Assembly (NCBI GenBank): GCA_964349355.1
Contig: CAYGFZ010000006.1
Span: 1 to 58,255, forward strand
Direction: 5' to 3'
DNA length: 58,255 bases
From: JAUVXE01 sp964349355
GTDB taxonomy: Bacteria > Actinomycetota > Coriobacteriia > Anaerosomatales > SLCP01
The notes beneath the pieces were generated by a model. It searched no databases. It saw nothing but the letters and a program-made list of their open reading frames with translations, and was not told the origin of the DNA. Made by a program: the position numbers and the translations under genes. Numbering within the stretch: the stretch's first letter is position 1; each line of letters opens with the position of its first letter. Below are positions 33,878 through 42,570 of this stretch, one piece after another.

Positions 33878-34873
33878 GTGAAACTCGGTGGCAAGTCAGT
33901 CGTTGTTACCGGCGCAGATGGCTTCATCGGAAGTCATCTCGTCGAAGAACTCGTGGCGCACGGTTCGCGCGTCACTGCCTTTTGCTTCTACAACTCGTTC
34001 AACTCGTGGGGCTGGCTCGACACGGCTGACTCGGGAGTCATGCAAGAAGTCGAGGTCTTCATGGGCGACGTGCGCGATCCCAACGGGGTGCGCACCGCGC
34101 TCAAGGACGCCGATGCAGTGATGCACCTCGCGGCGCTCATCGGCATCCCGTTCTCGTACCACTCGCCCGACAGCTACGTGGACACCAACGTCAAGGGTAC
34201 CCTGAACGTGCTGCAGGCGGCGCGCGACCTCGACCTCGAGCGGGTCGTTGTCACCAGTACGAGCGAGGTCTACGGTACGGCGCAGTACGTGCCGATCGAT
34301 GAGAAGCACCCGCGCCAGGGCCAGTCGCCGTACTCGGCTTCGAAGATCGGCGCCGACGCGATGGCGGAGTCGTTCTACCGAAGCTTCGGTTTGCCGGTGA
34401 CCATCGTGCGTCCATTCAACACCTACGGGCCGCGCCAGTCCGCACGCGCGGTTATTCCCACCATCATCACGCAGTTGATGGAGGGTGCGGAGGAGCTGCA
34501 TCTCGGGTCGCTGCATCCCACTCGAGATCTTACGTACGTCACCGATTCGGCGACGGGTTTCATCGCGCTCGCCGCGTGTGATGAAGCGGTGGGCAGGGAC
34601 GTGAACCTCGGCGTTGGCGAGGAAATCACCATCGGCGACCTGGCCGCGACGCTCATGGAGATCACCGGACGCACGGTTCCGATTGTTTCGAAGGACGAGC
34701 GTTTGCGGCCGGACAAGAGCGAGGTCGAGCGGCTGCTCTCGGACAACTCCCTTGCTCGGGAACTGACGCGCTGGGCGCCGCAGTACTCGCTCCGGCAGGG
34801 CCTGGAGCGCACAGTGGAGTGGTTCTCCGACGAACGCAACCGCCAGGGCTACAAACTCGGCTACACGATCTAA
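33878..34873 (+). CDS. LegB-like NDP-sugar 4,6-dehydratase
   Basis: A 331-residue extended SDR. VTGADGFIGSHLVEEL binds NAD; VTSTSEVYGTAQ and SPYSASKIGAD hold the catalytic residues. The segment CFYNSFNSWGWLD is a hallmark of LegB, the GDP- or UDP-GlcNAc 4,6-dehydratase of legionaminic acid synthesis. GTG 33878 follows GGAGG at good spacing, better than the upstream ATGs. However, no legC, legG, legI or legF is present; instead a nucleotidyltransferase and an SDR follow. So it may feed a reduced 6-deoxy amino sugar rather than a nonulosonate. Confidence 0.87.
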   Translation: MKLGGKSVVVTGADGFIGSHLVEELVAHGSRVTAFCFYNSFNSWGWLDTADSGVMQEVEVFMGDVRDPNGVRTALKDADAVMHLAALIGIPFSYHSPDSYVDTNVKGTLNVLQAARDLDLERVVVTSTSEVYGTAQYVPIDEKHPRQGQSPYSASKIGADAMAESFYRSFGLPVTIVRPFNTYGPRQSARAVIPTIITQLMEGAEELHLGSLHPTRDLTYVTDSATGFIALAACDEAVGRDVNLGVGEEITIGDLAATLMEITGRTVPIVSKDERLRPDKSEVERLLSDNSLARELTRWAPQYSLRQGLERTVEWFSDERNRQGYKLGYTI

Positions 34874-34883
34874 CGGAGGGCTC

Positions 34884-35603
34884 ATGGGTTTACGTGCAGT
34901 CATACTCGCCGGCGGCAAAGGGACGCGTTTGGCGCCCTACACCACTGTGTTTCCCAAGCCGCTTATGCCGCTCGATGACACGCCGATACTCGAAATCGTG
35001 CTCCGTCAATTCGCCGCGCGTGGGTTCGACCGCGCGACGCTCGCCGTCGGGCACCTTGCCGAACTCATGAAGGCGTTCTGCGGCGACGGCTCGAAGTTCG
35101 GCATCGCGGTGGACTATTCGCGTGAGGAGTCCCCGCTGGGCACGGCCGGACCGTTGGCACTGATCGACGGTCTCGATGAGCCGTTCCTGGTCATGAACGG
35201 AGACGTGCTTACCACGCTCGACTACCGGGCGTTTCTCGATGAGCATGTCGCCTCGGGCGCGGTGGCTTCTATCGCCACCAAGCAGCGCTCCACGCGCATC
35301 GACTTCGGCATCGTGGAGACGGACGAAGCGGGTGACATCACCGGCTACATCGAGAAACCGGAGCACGAGTACCGGGTGAGCATGGGCGTCTACGCGTTCT
35401 CGCCGGGGGCGATCGACCACATCACCTCCGGCGAACGGCTTGACTTCCCCGATCTCATCCTGCGGCTGCTTGCCGCTGACGCGCGCGTGCGCGCTGTGCC
35501 GTTCGACGGCTATTGGCTCGACATCGGTCGCCACGACGACTTCGACCAGGCACAAGAGGAGTTCCAGGCCAAGCGTGACCTGTTCCTGCCGATGGGGGGC
35601 TAG
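34884..35603 (+). CDS. Sugar-1-phosphate nucleotidyltransferase (PtmE/mannose-1-P type)
   Basis: A 239-residue nucleotidyltransferase. LAGGKGTRLAPYTTVFPKPL (residues 8-27) is the NTP-binding loop; NGDVLTT and GYIEKPEHEYRVSMGVY hold the metal and sugar sites. Size and wording fit the small guanylyl/uridylyl-type enzymes often found beside LegB (PtmE uses GlcN-1-P). It has no C-terminal left-handed helix. GGAGGG precedes ATG 34884. It probably activates the sugar used by the LegB-like dehydratase. The nucleotide used cannot be told. Confidence 0.85.
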   Translation: MGLRAVILAGGKGTRLAPYTTVFPKPLMPLDDTPILEIVLRQFAARGFDRATLAVGHLAELMKAFCGDGSKFGIAVDYSREESPLGTAGPLALIDGLDEPFLVMNGDVLTTLDYRAFLDEHVASGAVASIATKQRSTRIDFGIVETDEAGDITGYIEKPEHEYRVSMGVYAFSPGAIDHITSGERLDFPDLILRLLAADARVRAVPFDGYWLDIGRHDDFDQAQEEFQAKRDLFLPMGG

Positions 35604-35604
35604 T

Positions 35605-36501
35605 GTGACTGGCGTCCTGGTAACCGGCGCAGCGGGGTTCCTCGGGAGTGCAGTGTGCCGCGCGGCGCTCGCCGCCGGAGGTCCTGTGACCGGTCTGGTA
35701 CGTCCGGGTGAGTTGATTAGCTCGATCGAGGGTGTTGAGTACCGCGAGTTCGATTGGGCGCACCGCGATTCCATTGCAGAGGTGCTTGCCGAGATGGAGC
35801 CCGACCGGATCGTGCACTGCGCGGGGGCGACACCGAGGGCTCGCATGAATGTGAGTGAGCTCTATGACGCCAACGCGCGTCTGGTCTGGCAGCTCCTCGA
35901 CGCGGTGAAGTCTGTCTCGCCGCAAGCGGGAGTCGTCGTGCCGAGCACCGCAGCGGTGTACGGCTCCACGCCCTCAACTCCGACTGATGAAGACGAGCCG
36001 CTCATTCCCGTGTCGCATTACGCCTGGAGCAAGGTGCTCGCAGAGCAGACGGTGCGCGCGTTCGCGCAGGCCGACGGGGTGCGGGCGTGCGTTGCGCGTC
36101 CGTTCAACCTGCTCGGAGAGGGGGAACCTGCGGGCTCTGTTGTGAGTGATGTCGTCACGCAGCTGCGGGACGATCCTGACCTCGCGGTCGTACAGTTGCG
36201 CGAGACGGTCTCGGTGCGCGACTACATCTACGTGGGCGACGCCGTCGCAGCGCTCCTGATGCTCGCCGAGAGGGGAGTGCCGGGCGAGGCGTACAACGTG
36301 GGTACGGGGATCGGCGTGAGCATGACCGAACTCGTGCAGGCGATCCTCGACGTGTGGGACTCAAGCGCCGCCATCGAGACGACCACGCCGGATGCCGCCG
36401 GCACGGTCTCGATCGGGGCGGCGGATAAGCTCCGCGCGCTCGGATGGGAGCCCCGGACGTCGTTGCGGGAATCGCTGGAACGGGTGAGCGGGCCAGGATA
36501 G
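35605..36501 (+). CDS. SDR-family NDP-sugar reductase/epimerase
   Basis: A 298-residue extended SDR. GVLVTGAAGFLGSAV binds NAD(P); VVPSTAAVYGSTP and YAWSKVLAE give the Ser/Thr and Tyr-Lys active-site residues. GTG 35605 lies two bases after the nucleotidyltransferase stop. As third gene of the cassette it probably reduces the 4-keto group made by the LegB-like enzyme, giving an activated 6-deoxyhexose such as a QuiNAc- or FucNAc-type sugar. That substrate is inferred only from neighbours. The gap 36502-36761 after it holds no secure gene. Confidence 0.82.
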   Translation: MTGVLVTGAAGFLGSAVCRAALAAGGPVTGLVRPGELISSIEGVEYREFDWAHRDSIAEVLAEMEPDRIVHCAGATPRARMNVSELYDANARLVWQLLDAVKSVSPQAGVVVPSTAAVYGSTPSTPTDEDEPLIPVSHYAWSKVLAEQTVRAFAQADGVRACVARPFNLLGEGEPAGSVVSDVVTQLRDDPDLAVVQLRETVSVRDYIYVGDAVAALLMLAERGVPGEAYNVGTGIGVSMTELVQAILDVWDSSAAIETTTPDAAGTVSIGAADKLRALGWEPRTSLRESLERVSGPG

Positions 36502-36761
36502 CGTTCGCAGCCCGGTCAGTTTGTCCCTTTGCGGTCGTCCAGTGCAGTAGTCGCCGGTATTCTCGATTCGAGGAGTTGCGGTCGTGCCGACCGGCGGGCA
36601 AGCAGCTACACTGGACGCAAGACCGCCTCGACGAGAGTGATGCACGAGGCCGCTGAGCTGCCGAGGACCCAGGATGCTGAAGTGTATGCTTCCTATGGGA
36701 ACATTGCGGCGATAATCGATGGGATGTATTTGGTGATACGCAATTTCAACGAGGCGACCTA

Positions 36762-37913
36762 GTGGTCGAGTTGGCGGCAGACTTCGCTGAGCGCTTCGAG
36801 CGCGAGCAGTGGGATCTTGATGCCCTATGCGCTGATCGGCCGCTGCAGACTTCTGAACTCTGGCCGGGCAACGACTACTACGGCATCGCGACAACCCTCA
36901 AGCGCTACGCAGACATTCCGGATGATTGCTCGATCAAGGCAGTGGTGCCTCATGGCATCTACATGAATGACAAGCTGGTGAACGATGCTGAGCGAAGCGC
37001 GCGTCTGTCGGCCGCTCTCGTCTATCCAGCGTATCGCCTGCGTTTGTACCGCGATCAGGCCAGGAAGATTCCTGTGCCATCTGCAGCACCTTTCGTCTAT
37101 GCCAGTCGACTGATCGAGCCTCCGGCCCTACGCAGCGGGACACTCTTCTACCCGGCACATTCGTTGCCAGGGGTCACCGCCGAGATGGATTTCGATGCGA
37201 TTGCAGAGAAGCTGCTCGACTGGCCTGCCAGTATGAAGCCAGTCAGCGTGAGTATCTACTGGCATGACTATCTTCTCCGACATCACCGCCCCTTCGTGGA
37301 GCGGGGCATCAGAGTCGTATCTGCGGGCCATATGTTCGATCCTGACTTCCTACTTCGGCAGGCATACTTACTGAAGCAGCACGCACACGTGGCCAGCAAC
37401 GCGGTTGGCTCCCACCTCTTCTACGCAACCCATGCGGGCTGCCTGTTTCACCTGGTGGAACAGCCGGTCGCGTACTCCGGCTCGGGGAGGGACATCGCTG
37501 CCAACGTGGTGTCTCCTTCGGGTGCGCGCGTAGAGGTTCTTCAACGGATTCGAAGAATCTTCTTGAGTCCTGTCGATCGGTTGGGCGACGAACAACGGGA
37601 GCTGGTCGACTATCACTTGGGAGCGGAATTCGTGCTCGAACCAGCAGAGTTCCGAGACTTGGCCGATTGGCTGGACCGCTTGGATCGCTTCGGTCGAATC
37701 GCTTTGTGGCTTGATAGTGGACAGAGGTTCGGAGTGGATAGCCCGCGTCCCCCGGCAGTGCCCAGACGCTGGCTCAGGGCGGTTTCTCAGCTCACTCACG
37801 GTGCCGAGAAGATTGTGCGTGTAGCCCTTTCGGATGCGATCCGCTTGACGAGATCTGTTTTCCCGTTCTTGCGGGGTGTTCGCGTGCGTCGACACTCGCG
37901 GCACAAGGAGTGA
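36762..37913 (+). CDS. Transferase-like protein of unrecognised family, copy 2
   Basis: A 383-residue paralog of the 24037-25362 protein with the same blocks (NDYYG, AVVPHGI, FYPAHSLPG, YWHDYLL, VVSAG...DPDFLLR, SN.VGSHLFYA). It lacks the first about 45 residues of copy 1. GTG 36762 is the only start in this frame after a TGA at 36678; another frame just upstream (36529-36762) reads IDGMYLVIRNFNE, which could be the displaced N-terminus. It overlaps the downstream fusion transferase by 4 nt (GTGA), tying it to glycan assembly. Probably a GT-B-like enzyme, but unproven. Confidence 0.65.
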   Translation: MVELAADFAERFEREQWDLDALCADRPLQTSELWPGNDYYGIATTLKRYADIPDDCSIKAVVPHGIYMNDKLVNDAERSARLSAALVYPAYRLRLYRDQARKIPVPSAAPFVYASRLIEPPALRSGTLFYPAHSLPGVTAEMDFDAIAEKLLDWPASMKPVSVSIYWHDYLLRHHRPFVERGIRVVSAGHMFDPDFLLRQAYLLKQHAHVASNAVGSHLFYATHAGCLFHLVEQPVAYSGSGRDIAANVVSPSGARVEVLQRIRRIFLSPVDRLGDEQRELVDYHLGAEFVLEPAEFRDLADWLDRLDRFGRIALWLDSGQRFGVDSPRPPAVPRRWLRAVSQLTHGAEKIVRVALSDAIRLTRSVFPFLRGVRVRRHSRHKE

Positions 37914-40285
37914 GTTCCGTGAACGACAATGCGCCCCTGTTCTCCATCGCGATGCCGGCATACAGTGCGGCGCAGACGTTGGGCGAAGCGCTTGATTCCG
38001 TTCTTGCTCAGACGTTTGCAGACTGGGAGCTTGTGATCGTTGTAAAGGACTCGCCGGATGCCACAATGGCGATCGCATCCGAGTACGCAAGCAAGGACGC
38101 TCGCGTCAGGGTGATGCAACAGGCGGACAACGGCTGTGGAGCAGCGCGCACCACCGCCATCAACAACTCCCTCGGCCGCTACATCGTACGATTCGATGCC
38201 GACGACATCCTGATGCCCAACTATCTGGAGGAGATGGCCGCCTTCGTCGGCGAGCATCCGGATTTCGACATCTTCGAGTGTAACGGCTGGCGTCTTCTGC
38301 CGGACGGGACGAAAGAACTCATGCACGTGGGAGCGGAGTATGAGCGGGTGCTTTCTCTCAAACTAGAGGATATGCTGAGTTGTAACCTACTTTTTGGCAT
38401 TGCCGTGTTCGATCGTCGGCTCATGGATCTGACCGGCGGCTTTCGAAGTGGCGTCTACACAGAGGATTACGATTTTTGGCTCAGGGCGATGGCCTATGGA
38501 GCTCGACACATCTACCTGCCGCGTCCGCTTGCCATCTACCGAATCTCTGATGCTCAGATGACGGCTGACATGCTCCTGAGTGATGAAGGGCAGATAGCGT
38601 CCCTCGCCGGTCTACTTGATTTCGGGCTGCTAGACGACCGTCTCACCTCCAAGGCGCTGGCGAGAGTCAATCAAATCCAGGTGCGCTTGGATCTGATGCG
38701 GGCCGTGGCACTCCGGAGCGAACTCGAGCAGCGTCTGGCACACAGGGACTACGAGCATGCCCTGCGAGATTACATCCAAGCTCGAAGGGCTTTCTCGAGT
38801 CCGCTGAAGTACTGCCTGGGCCTGGCGGTCGGTGTCGTGAGCCGTCGCCTACTGGGCCGCCTGCTCGCATTGACCCCATCGCCAGAAGATTCGCCTTCCC
38901 GCCCATCTACCGTTGTTGCCGCTGGCTCGGGACTGAATGAGGAAACCGTCCCGGTGAACAGTTGTGCCCAGCAGGCAAGTGAGATGTCGACCGAGCCCGT
39001 GCTTCCTACTGCGATAACTTCTACCCGCGGAACGCTGTTGGTCCTCACTGAAAACTCAGGCCCGGGCGGCGGAGCTTCGTACCTCAAGGATCTCATTCGG
39101 GCCGTCCAGCCGCTTTATGGAACCATAGTCCTGGTCTGCAACCGGGGAGGTCTAAGTCATTGGGATTTCTCCGAAGAGATGTTCAAGAATGGTTCCTTGC
39201 AACGGGCTGAGTATTCGTATCTGACCAGGGCCGCTGTCTATCGCACGCTTAGTCACATGTCGGGCAAAATCACAGTTGCGGGGGTGTGGTTATACGAGCA
39301 CTGCAGCCCATGGTTCCATCGTCGTCTCGCGCGACGTATCTTGCTCCGACACCGCCCCGCCGCTGTCTTCTGCGCCAATCATGCAGCGCAGAGCATCATA
39401 TGGCCGATGATGGATCTGTGCGGGATACGAGGCATCCCTGCCGCAATGTACCTGCTCGGCATGCCAGACATGTATAGTCGTCTACCCGAACGCATGCAGG
39501 CGAAGTTTGACATGCGTATGTGGGAAGCATCTCGTTTTGTGATTGTGAACGCTCGTGCGGTTGCTGATGCGACGGAGCACCAGCGCCAGCTGCCCCGGGG
39601 CAAGGCTGTCCTGATACCAAACGGATTACCTGATGTTCCCGTCCGGCATCCGCGAAGTGCTGGTACTACAGTGGCGGTCGGAACACTCGGCCGCCTCACC
39701 GCAGCGAAGGGCCTTCACCATCTACTCGATGCGGTGGCAGTCTTATGCGCTGAAGGACTAGAGGTCAGAGTGCTTGTTGCCGGAGAAGGTGCCGAGGGAG
39801 AATCGCTCAGGGAGCAGGCATCCAGACTAAGAATCGACGACACTGTCGACTTCAAAGGGTTCATAGCAGATAGCGACGTAATCGATTTCCTCGCCGGGAT
39901 CGACATATTCGTGCTGCCATCACTCTCAGAGGGACTTCCTTACGTGTTGAGTGAAGCGATGCGTGCCGGTGTAGCAATTATCGCGACCGCGGTCGGCGGA
40001 GTGCCCGAGATGATCGACGACGATATGACAGGTCTGCTTGTTCAGCCCGGAAACCACTTGGAGCTTGCCGAGGCGATCGAGCGGCTTGTCGGCGATTCCG
40101 ATCTTCGACAGCGCATGGCCCTGAACGCACGAAGATGTTTCGAGGAGCGGCACAGGAATGACGCAATGCTCGAGGCAATCAGGAATGCCTTCATTCATGG
40201 AGGCATGGTTCCGGGAACCGTAACGACGGGCACCGGGGCGGACGATGCCAGTTCTTCCGATGAGGTCGATGCCCCATGCGTGTAG
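37910..40285 (+). CDS. GT2-GT4 fusion glycosyltransferase
   Basis: A 791-residue two-enzyme chain. Residues about 8-235 are a GT-A family 2 domain (FSIAMPAYSAAQTLGEALDS, FDADD). A helical and then Ser/Pro-rich linker (about 236-365) leads to a GT-B family 4 domain (about 370-775): LLVLTENSGPGGGASYL, GTLGRLTAAKGLHHLLDAV, AGEGAEGES and EGLPYVLSEAMRAG. The GT4 half is closest to the neighbour at 32564-33781, suggesting duplication and fusion. Such a chain can add two successive sugars, with copies fixed at 1:1. It overlaps the preceding gene by 4 nt and the following one by 10 nt. Confidence 0.88.
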   Translation: MSSVNDNAPLFSIAMPAYSAAQTLGEALDSVLAQTFADWELVIVVKDSPDATMAIASEYASKDARVRVMQQADNGCGAARTTAINNSLGRYIVRFDADDILMPNYLEEMAAFVGEHPDFDIFECNGWRLLPDGTKELMHVGAEYERVLSLKLEDMLSCNLLFGIAVFDRRLMDLTGGFRSGVYTEDYDFWLRAMAYGARHIYLPRPLAIYRISDAQMTADMLLSDEGQIASLAGLLDFGLLDDRLTSKALARVNQIQVRLDLMRAVALRSELEQRLAHRDYEHALRDYIQARRAFSSPLKYCLGLAVGVVSRRLLGRLLALTPSPEDSPSRPSTVVAAGSGLNEETVPVNSCAQQASEMSTEPVLPTAITSTRGTLLVLTENSGPGGGASYLKDLIRAVQPLYGTIVLVCNRGGLSHWDFSEEMFKNGSLQRAEYSYLTRAAVYRTLSHMSGKITVAGVWLYEHCSPWFHRRLARRILLRHRPAAVFCANHAAQSIIWPMMDLCGIRGIPAAMYLLGMPDMYSRLPERMQAKFDMRMWEASRFVIVNARAVADATEHQRQLPRGKAVLIPNGLPDVPVRHPRSAGTTVAVGTLGRLTAAKGLHHLLDAVAVLCAEGLEVRVLVAGEGAEGESLREQASRLRIDDTVDFKGFIADSDVIDFLAGIDIFVLPSLSEGLPYVLSEAMRAGVAIIATAVGGVPEMIDDDMTGLLVQPGNHLELAEAIERLVGDSDLRQRMALNARRCFEERHRNDAMLEAIRNAFIHGGMVPGTVTTGTGADDASSSDEVDAPCV

Positions 40286-41379
40286 GGTTCACCGGCAATT
40301 CTGAGTCACCGATATTCCGTGCCTGGGTTGACGAGATGGAACGGAGGGGAATCGAGCCGCTCGTCATCTCTCCGGAAAAGCCTTCGTGGGATGTTGAGTG
40401 GGCACAGATTGTCCTTCGTGCACCCGGGGTGCGTGGTCTTGGGATTGGCCGCCGCGACATAGCGCGACAGATGACATCGGTCTGCCGCGAGTCGCGGGTT
40501 GACTGTATCCACTCACACGAAGCTCGAAGGCATGCGTTCTGGGCACGGGCGAGCGGTTTCCGCCCCCGGGTTGTCTCCTGCTGGGGCTCGGACGTATTAC
40601 GGCTTGGAGAGACGCCGCTCGGTCATCGAATCGGTGTCAATATGGCACTGCATACCGCAGATGCCGTCCTGGTCGGCTCGAACGTGTTGCTTGGTGCGGC
40701 TGTCGCTGCAGGTGCGCGGCGTTCAAGATGCGCACTCATCGGTTGGGGAGTCGATTTGGATGCATATCGACGGCGCGTCGAAGCGCGAGAGCGCATCCGT
40801 GCGGAATGGGGCTTCGACAACCGCAAGGTTGTGATCAGTACGCGTCAGCACAGACCTTTATATCGCATTTCATTGATCATCGAGGGATTCGCCGCGGCCC
40901 GTGAGGTGGAGCCCGACCTGGCCCTCGTTGTCGTTGGCGAGGGTTCTGAGACACCCAGGTTGCGGGCACTTGCCGAGTCGTTCGACCTTGGGATGGCCGT
41001 GAGGTTCATAGGCGCGGTTCCCTACTCTGGTTGGCCAACCATGCCGGATGTGCTGTCAGGTGGCGACCTGTATTGCTCAGTACCGGAAACCGACGGCGGC
41101 CCGCTGTCGGTGCTCGAGGCCATGGCGTGCGAACTGCCGGTTGTGGCGTCGCGCATCCCCGTTATGACGGAGTGGATACGGTCAGGAGTAAACGGTGTTC
41201 TGGTCTCACCCTCGGCCGGTGACGTTGCTGCAGGTATTCTAGAGACCCGGGCCGCACTGTCGGTGCTCGGCAAAGGAGCACGCGCCTATGTCGAATCGAA
41301 CCATGATCGCTCACGAGAGATGGAAGCTGCGGTGGAGCTCTATTCGCGACTTATGAAGAAAGGGCCGTGGAGTAGATGA
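40276..41379 (+). CDS. Family 4 glycosyltransferase
   Basis: A 367-residue GT-B enzyme. It has the short-N-terminus layout with SHEARRHAFWAR and CWGSDVLRLG in the acceptor half and VVGEGSETPRLRAL, SVPETDGGPLSVLEAMACELPVVAS in the donor half. The WGSD segment is shared with the protein at 43836-44876, so the two form a subfamily, often found with deoxy-amino sugar donors. It overlaps the genes on both sides (10 nt and 4 nt), as in one continuous operon. Confidence 0.87.
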   Translation: MRVGFTGNSESPIFRAWVDEMERRGIEPLVISPEKPSWDVEWAQIVLRAPGVRGLGIGRRDIARQMTSVCRESRVDCIHSHEARRHAFWARASGFRPRVVSCWGSDVLRLGETPLGHRIGVNMALHTADAVLVGSNVLLGAAVAAGARRSRCALIGWGVDLDAYRRRVEARERIRAEWGFDNRKVVISTRQHRPLYRISLIIEGFAAAREVEPDLALVVVGEGSETPRLRALAESFDLGMAVRFIGAVPYSGWPTMPDVLSGGDLYCSVPETDGGPLSVLEAMACELPVVASRIPVMTEWIRSGVNGVLVSPSAGDVAAGILETRAALSVLGKGARAYVESNHDRSREMEAAVELYSRLMKKGPWSR

Positions 41380-42566
41380 CAACCTCGTCATTTACTGGAA
41401 GTGTTTCCTTGGAGCCACTCCGCGGCACGAGAGTCTGCATATTGCGGACCGGCCCGCTCGAGTACGACAAGCGCACTCAGCAGGTGGCGGCTATTCTGGT
41501 CTCTGCAGGTGCGGATGTGGCTGTGGTCTGCGTAGCCCCGGCGGCTCGAGCCTACGAAACCGACGCCGGGTACCGCGTCAGGGAGGTCTGGCCTGGCGCC
41601 GCATCAGCGGACGAGGTGTGGGCGGTGCGGGTCGTCCGGAATGTGTTTCGGTTGTGGCGCCAGTATCGTTTGCTAGTGCATCTGGCACGCTCGACTAGGC
41701 CACACGTCGTGCACTGTATGAACGTCGACACCTTGCTAGTCGGCTTGGCGGTTAACCGTCGGTGCCTTCTTTACGATGCTCGCGAGCACTTCGCCACCAC
41801 TGGGCATGTGCGACGCTATGTCCGGCTGTGGTGGATGCTCAAGGAACGGTTAGTGGTTCCGCGTGCAGCAGCGGTCTTCACCGTTAGCGAGCCCATCGCT
41901 GACGATCTTGCGCGTCGTTACTCGATTGCCTCCCCAACAGTTATCTACAACGGATGCACCAGCTATGCTGGCACCCCGGCGCCCGGGCACGCACCGTTGC
42001 GTTTGCTGCATCTCGGCAAGTATTACCTCGATCGGAATATCGATGAGGTCATCGAGATTATGGGTTCACTTCGCGGATCGGCCACGCTAACGCTGCAGGG
42101 GTGGGGAGAGCCTGAAGCTGCGCTCCGTGCGCGGGTTACTGAGATGGGGCTTGAAGACGTGGTGACCTTCGTACCTCCGGTGCCGCCGGAAGACATCACC
42201 GAGAGCATCGCATCGTATGACGTTGGGATTATCAATGTCAGGCCGGACACTCAGAGCCTCATATGGTCAGCAGCGAATAAGTTCTTTGAGTACATGGGCG
42301 CGGGCCTGGTCCTGGTTGTTCCGGACCTTCGAGTGATGCGCGCAATCGTCGAGGAGCACCGGTGCGGAGTAGTGTTCGACTCAGCGAAGAGCGGCTCCCT
42401 GCTCACAACGCTGCAGTTGCTGGCGGAGAATCCGGCCTGGGTTGAAGAGATGAAGCGCAATTCGATCAAGGCCGCGCCCGCATACAGTTGGGAAGGTCAA
42501 GTGGGAAGAGTTCTTGAGGTCTACAAGCGCGTGGTAAGCGACATCTGCAAACGAAAGGACTCCTGA
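41376..42566 (+). CDS. Family 4 glycosyltransferase
   Basis: A 396-residue GT-B enzyme. The N-terminal half has VCILRTGPLEYDKRTQQVAA, DAREHF and a membrane-tethering basic-hydrophobic stretch (RYVRLWWMLKERLV). The donor half has LLHLGKYYLDRNIDEVIEIM, LQGWGEPE and NKFFEYMGAGLVLVVPD; the Glu of FEYM fits the donor-binding site of the family. Donor unknown. ATGA overlap with the preceding gene. Confidence 0.85.
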   Translation: MTTSSFTGSVSLEPLRGTRVCILRTGPLEYDKRTQQVAAILVSAGADVAVVCVAPAARAYETDAGYRVREVWPGAASADEVWAVRVVRNVFRLWRQYRLLVHLARSTRPHVVHCMNVDTLLVGLAVNRRCLLYDAREHFATTGHVRRYVRLWWMLKERLVVPRAAAVFTVSEPIADDLARRYSIASPTVIYNGCTSYAGTPAPGHAPLRLLHLGKYYLDRNIDEVIEIMGSLRGSATLTLQGWGEPEAALRARVTEMGLEDVVTFVPPVPPEDITESIASYDVGIINVRPDTQSLIWSAANKFFEYMGAGLVLVVPDLRVMRAIVEEHRCGVVFDSAKSGSLLTTLQLLAENPAWVEEMKRNSIKAAPAYSWEGQVGRVLEVYKRVVSDICKRKDS

Positions 42567-42570
42567 GTAC

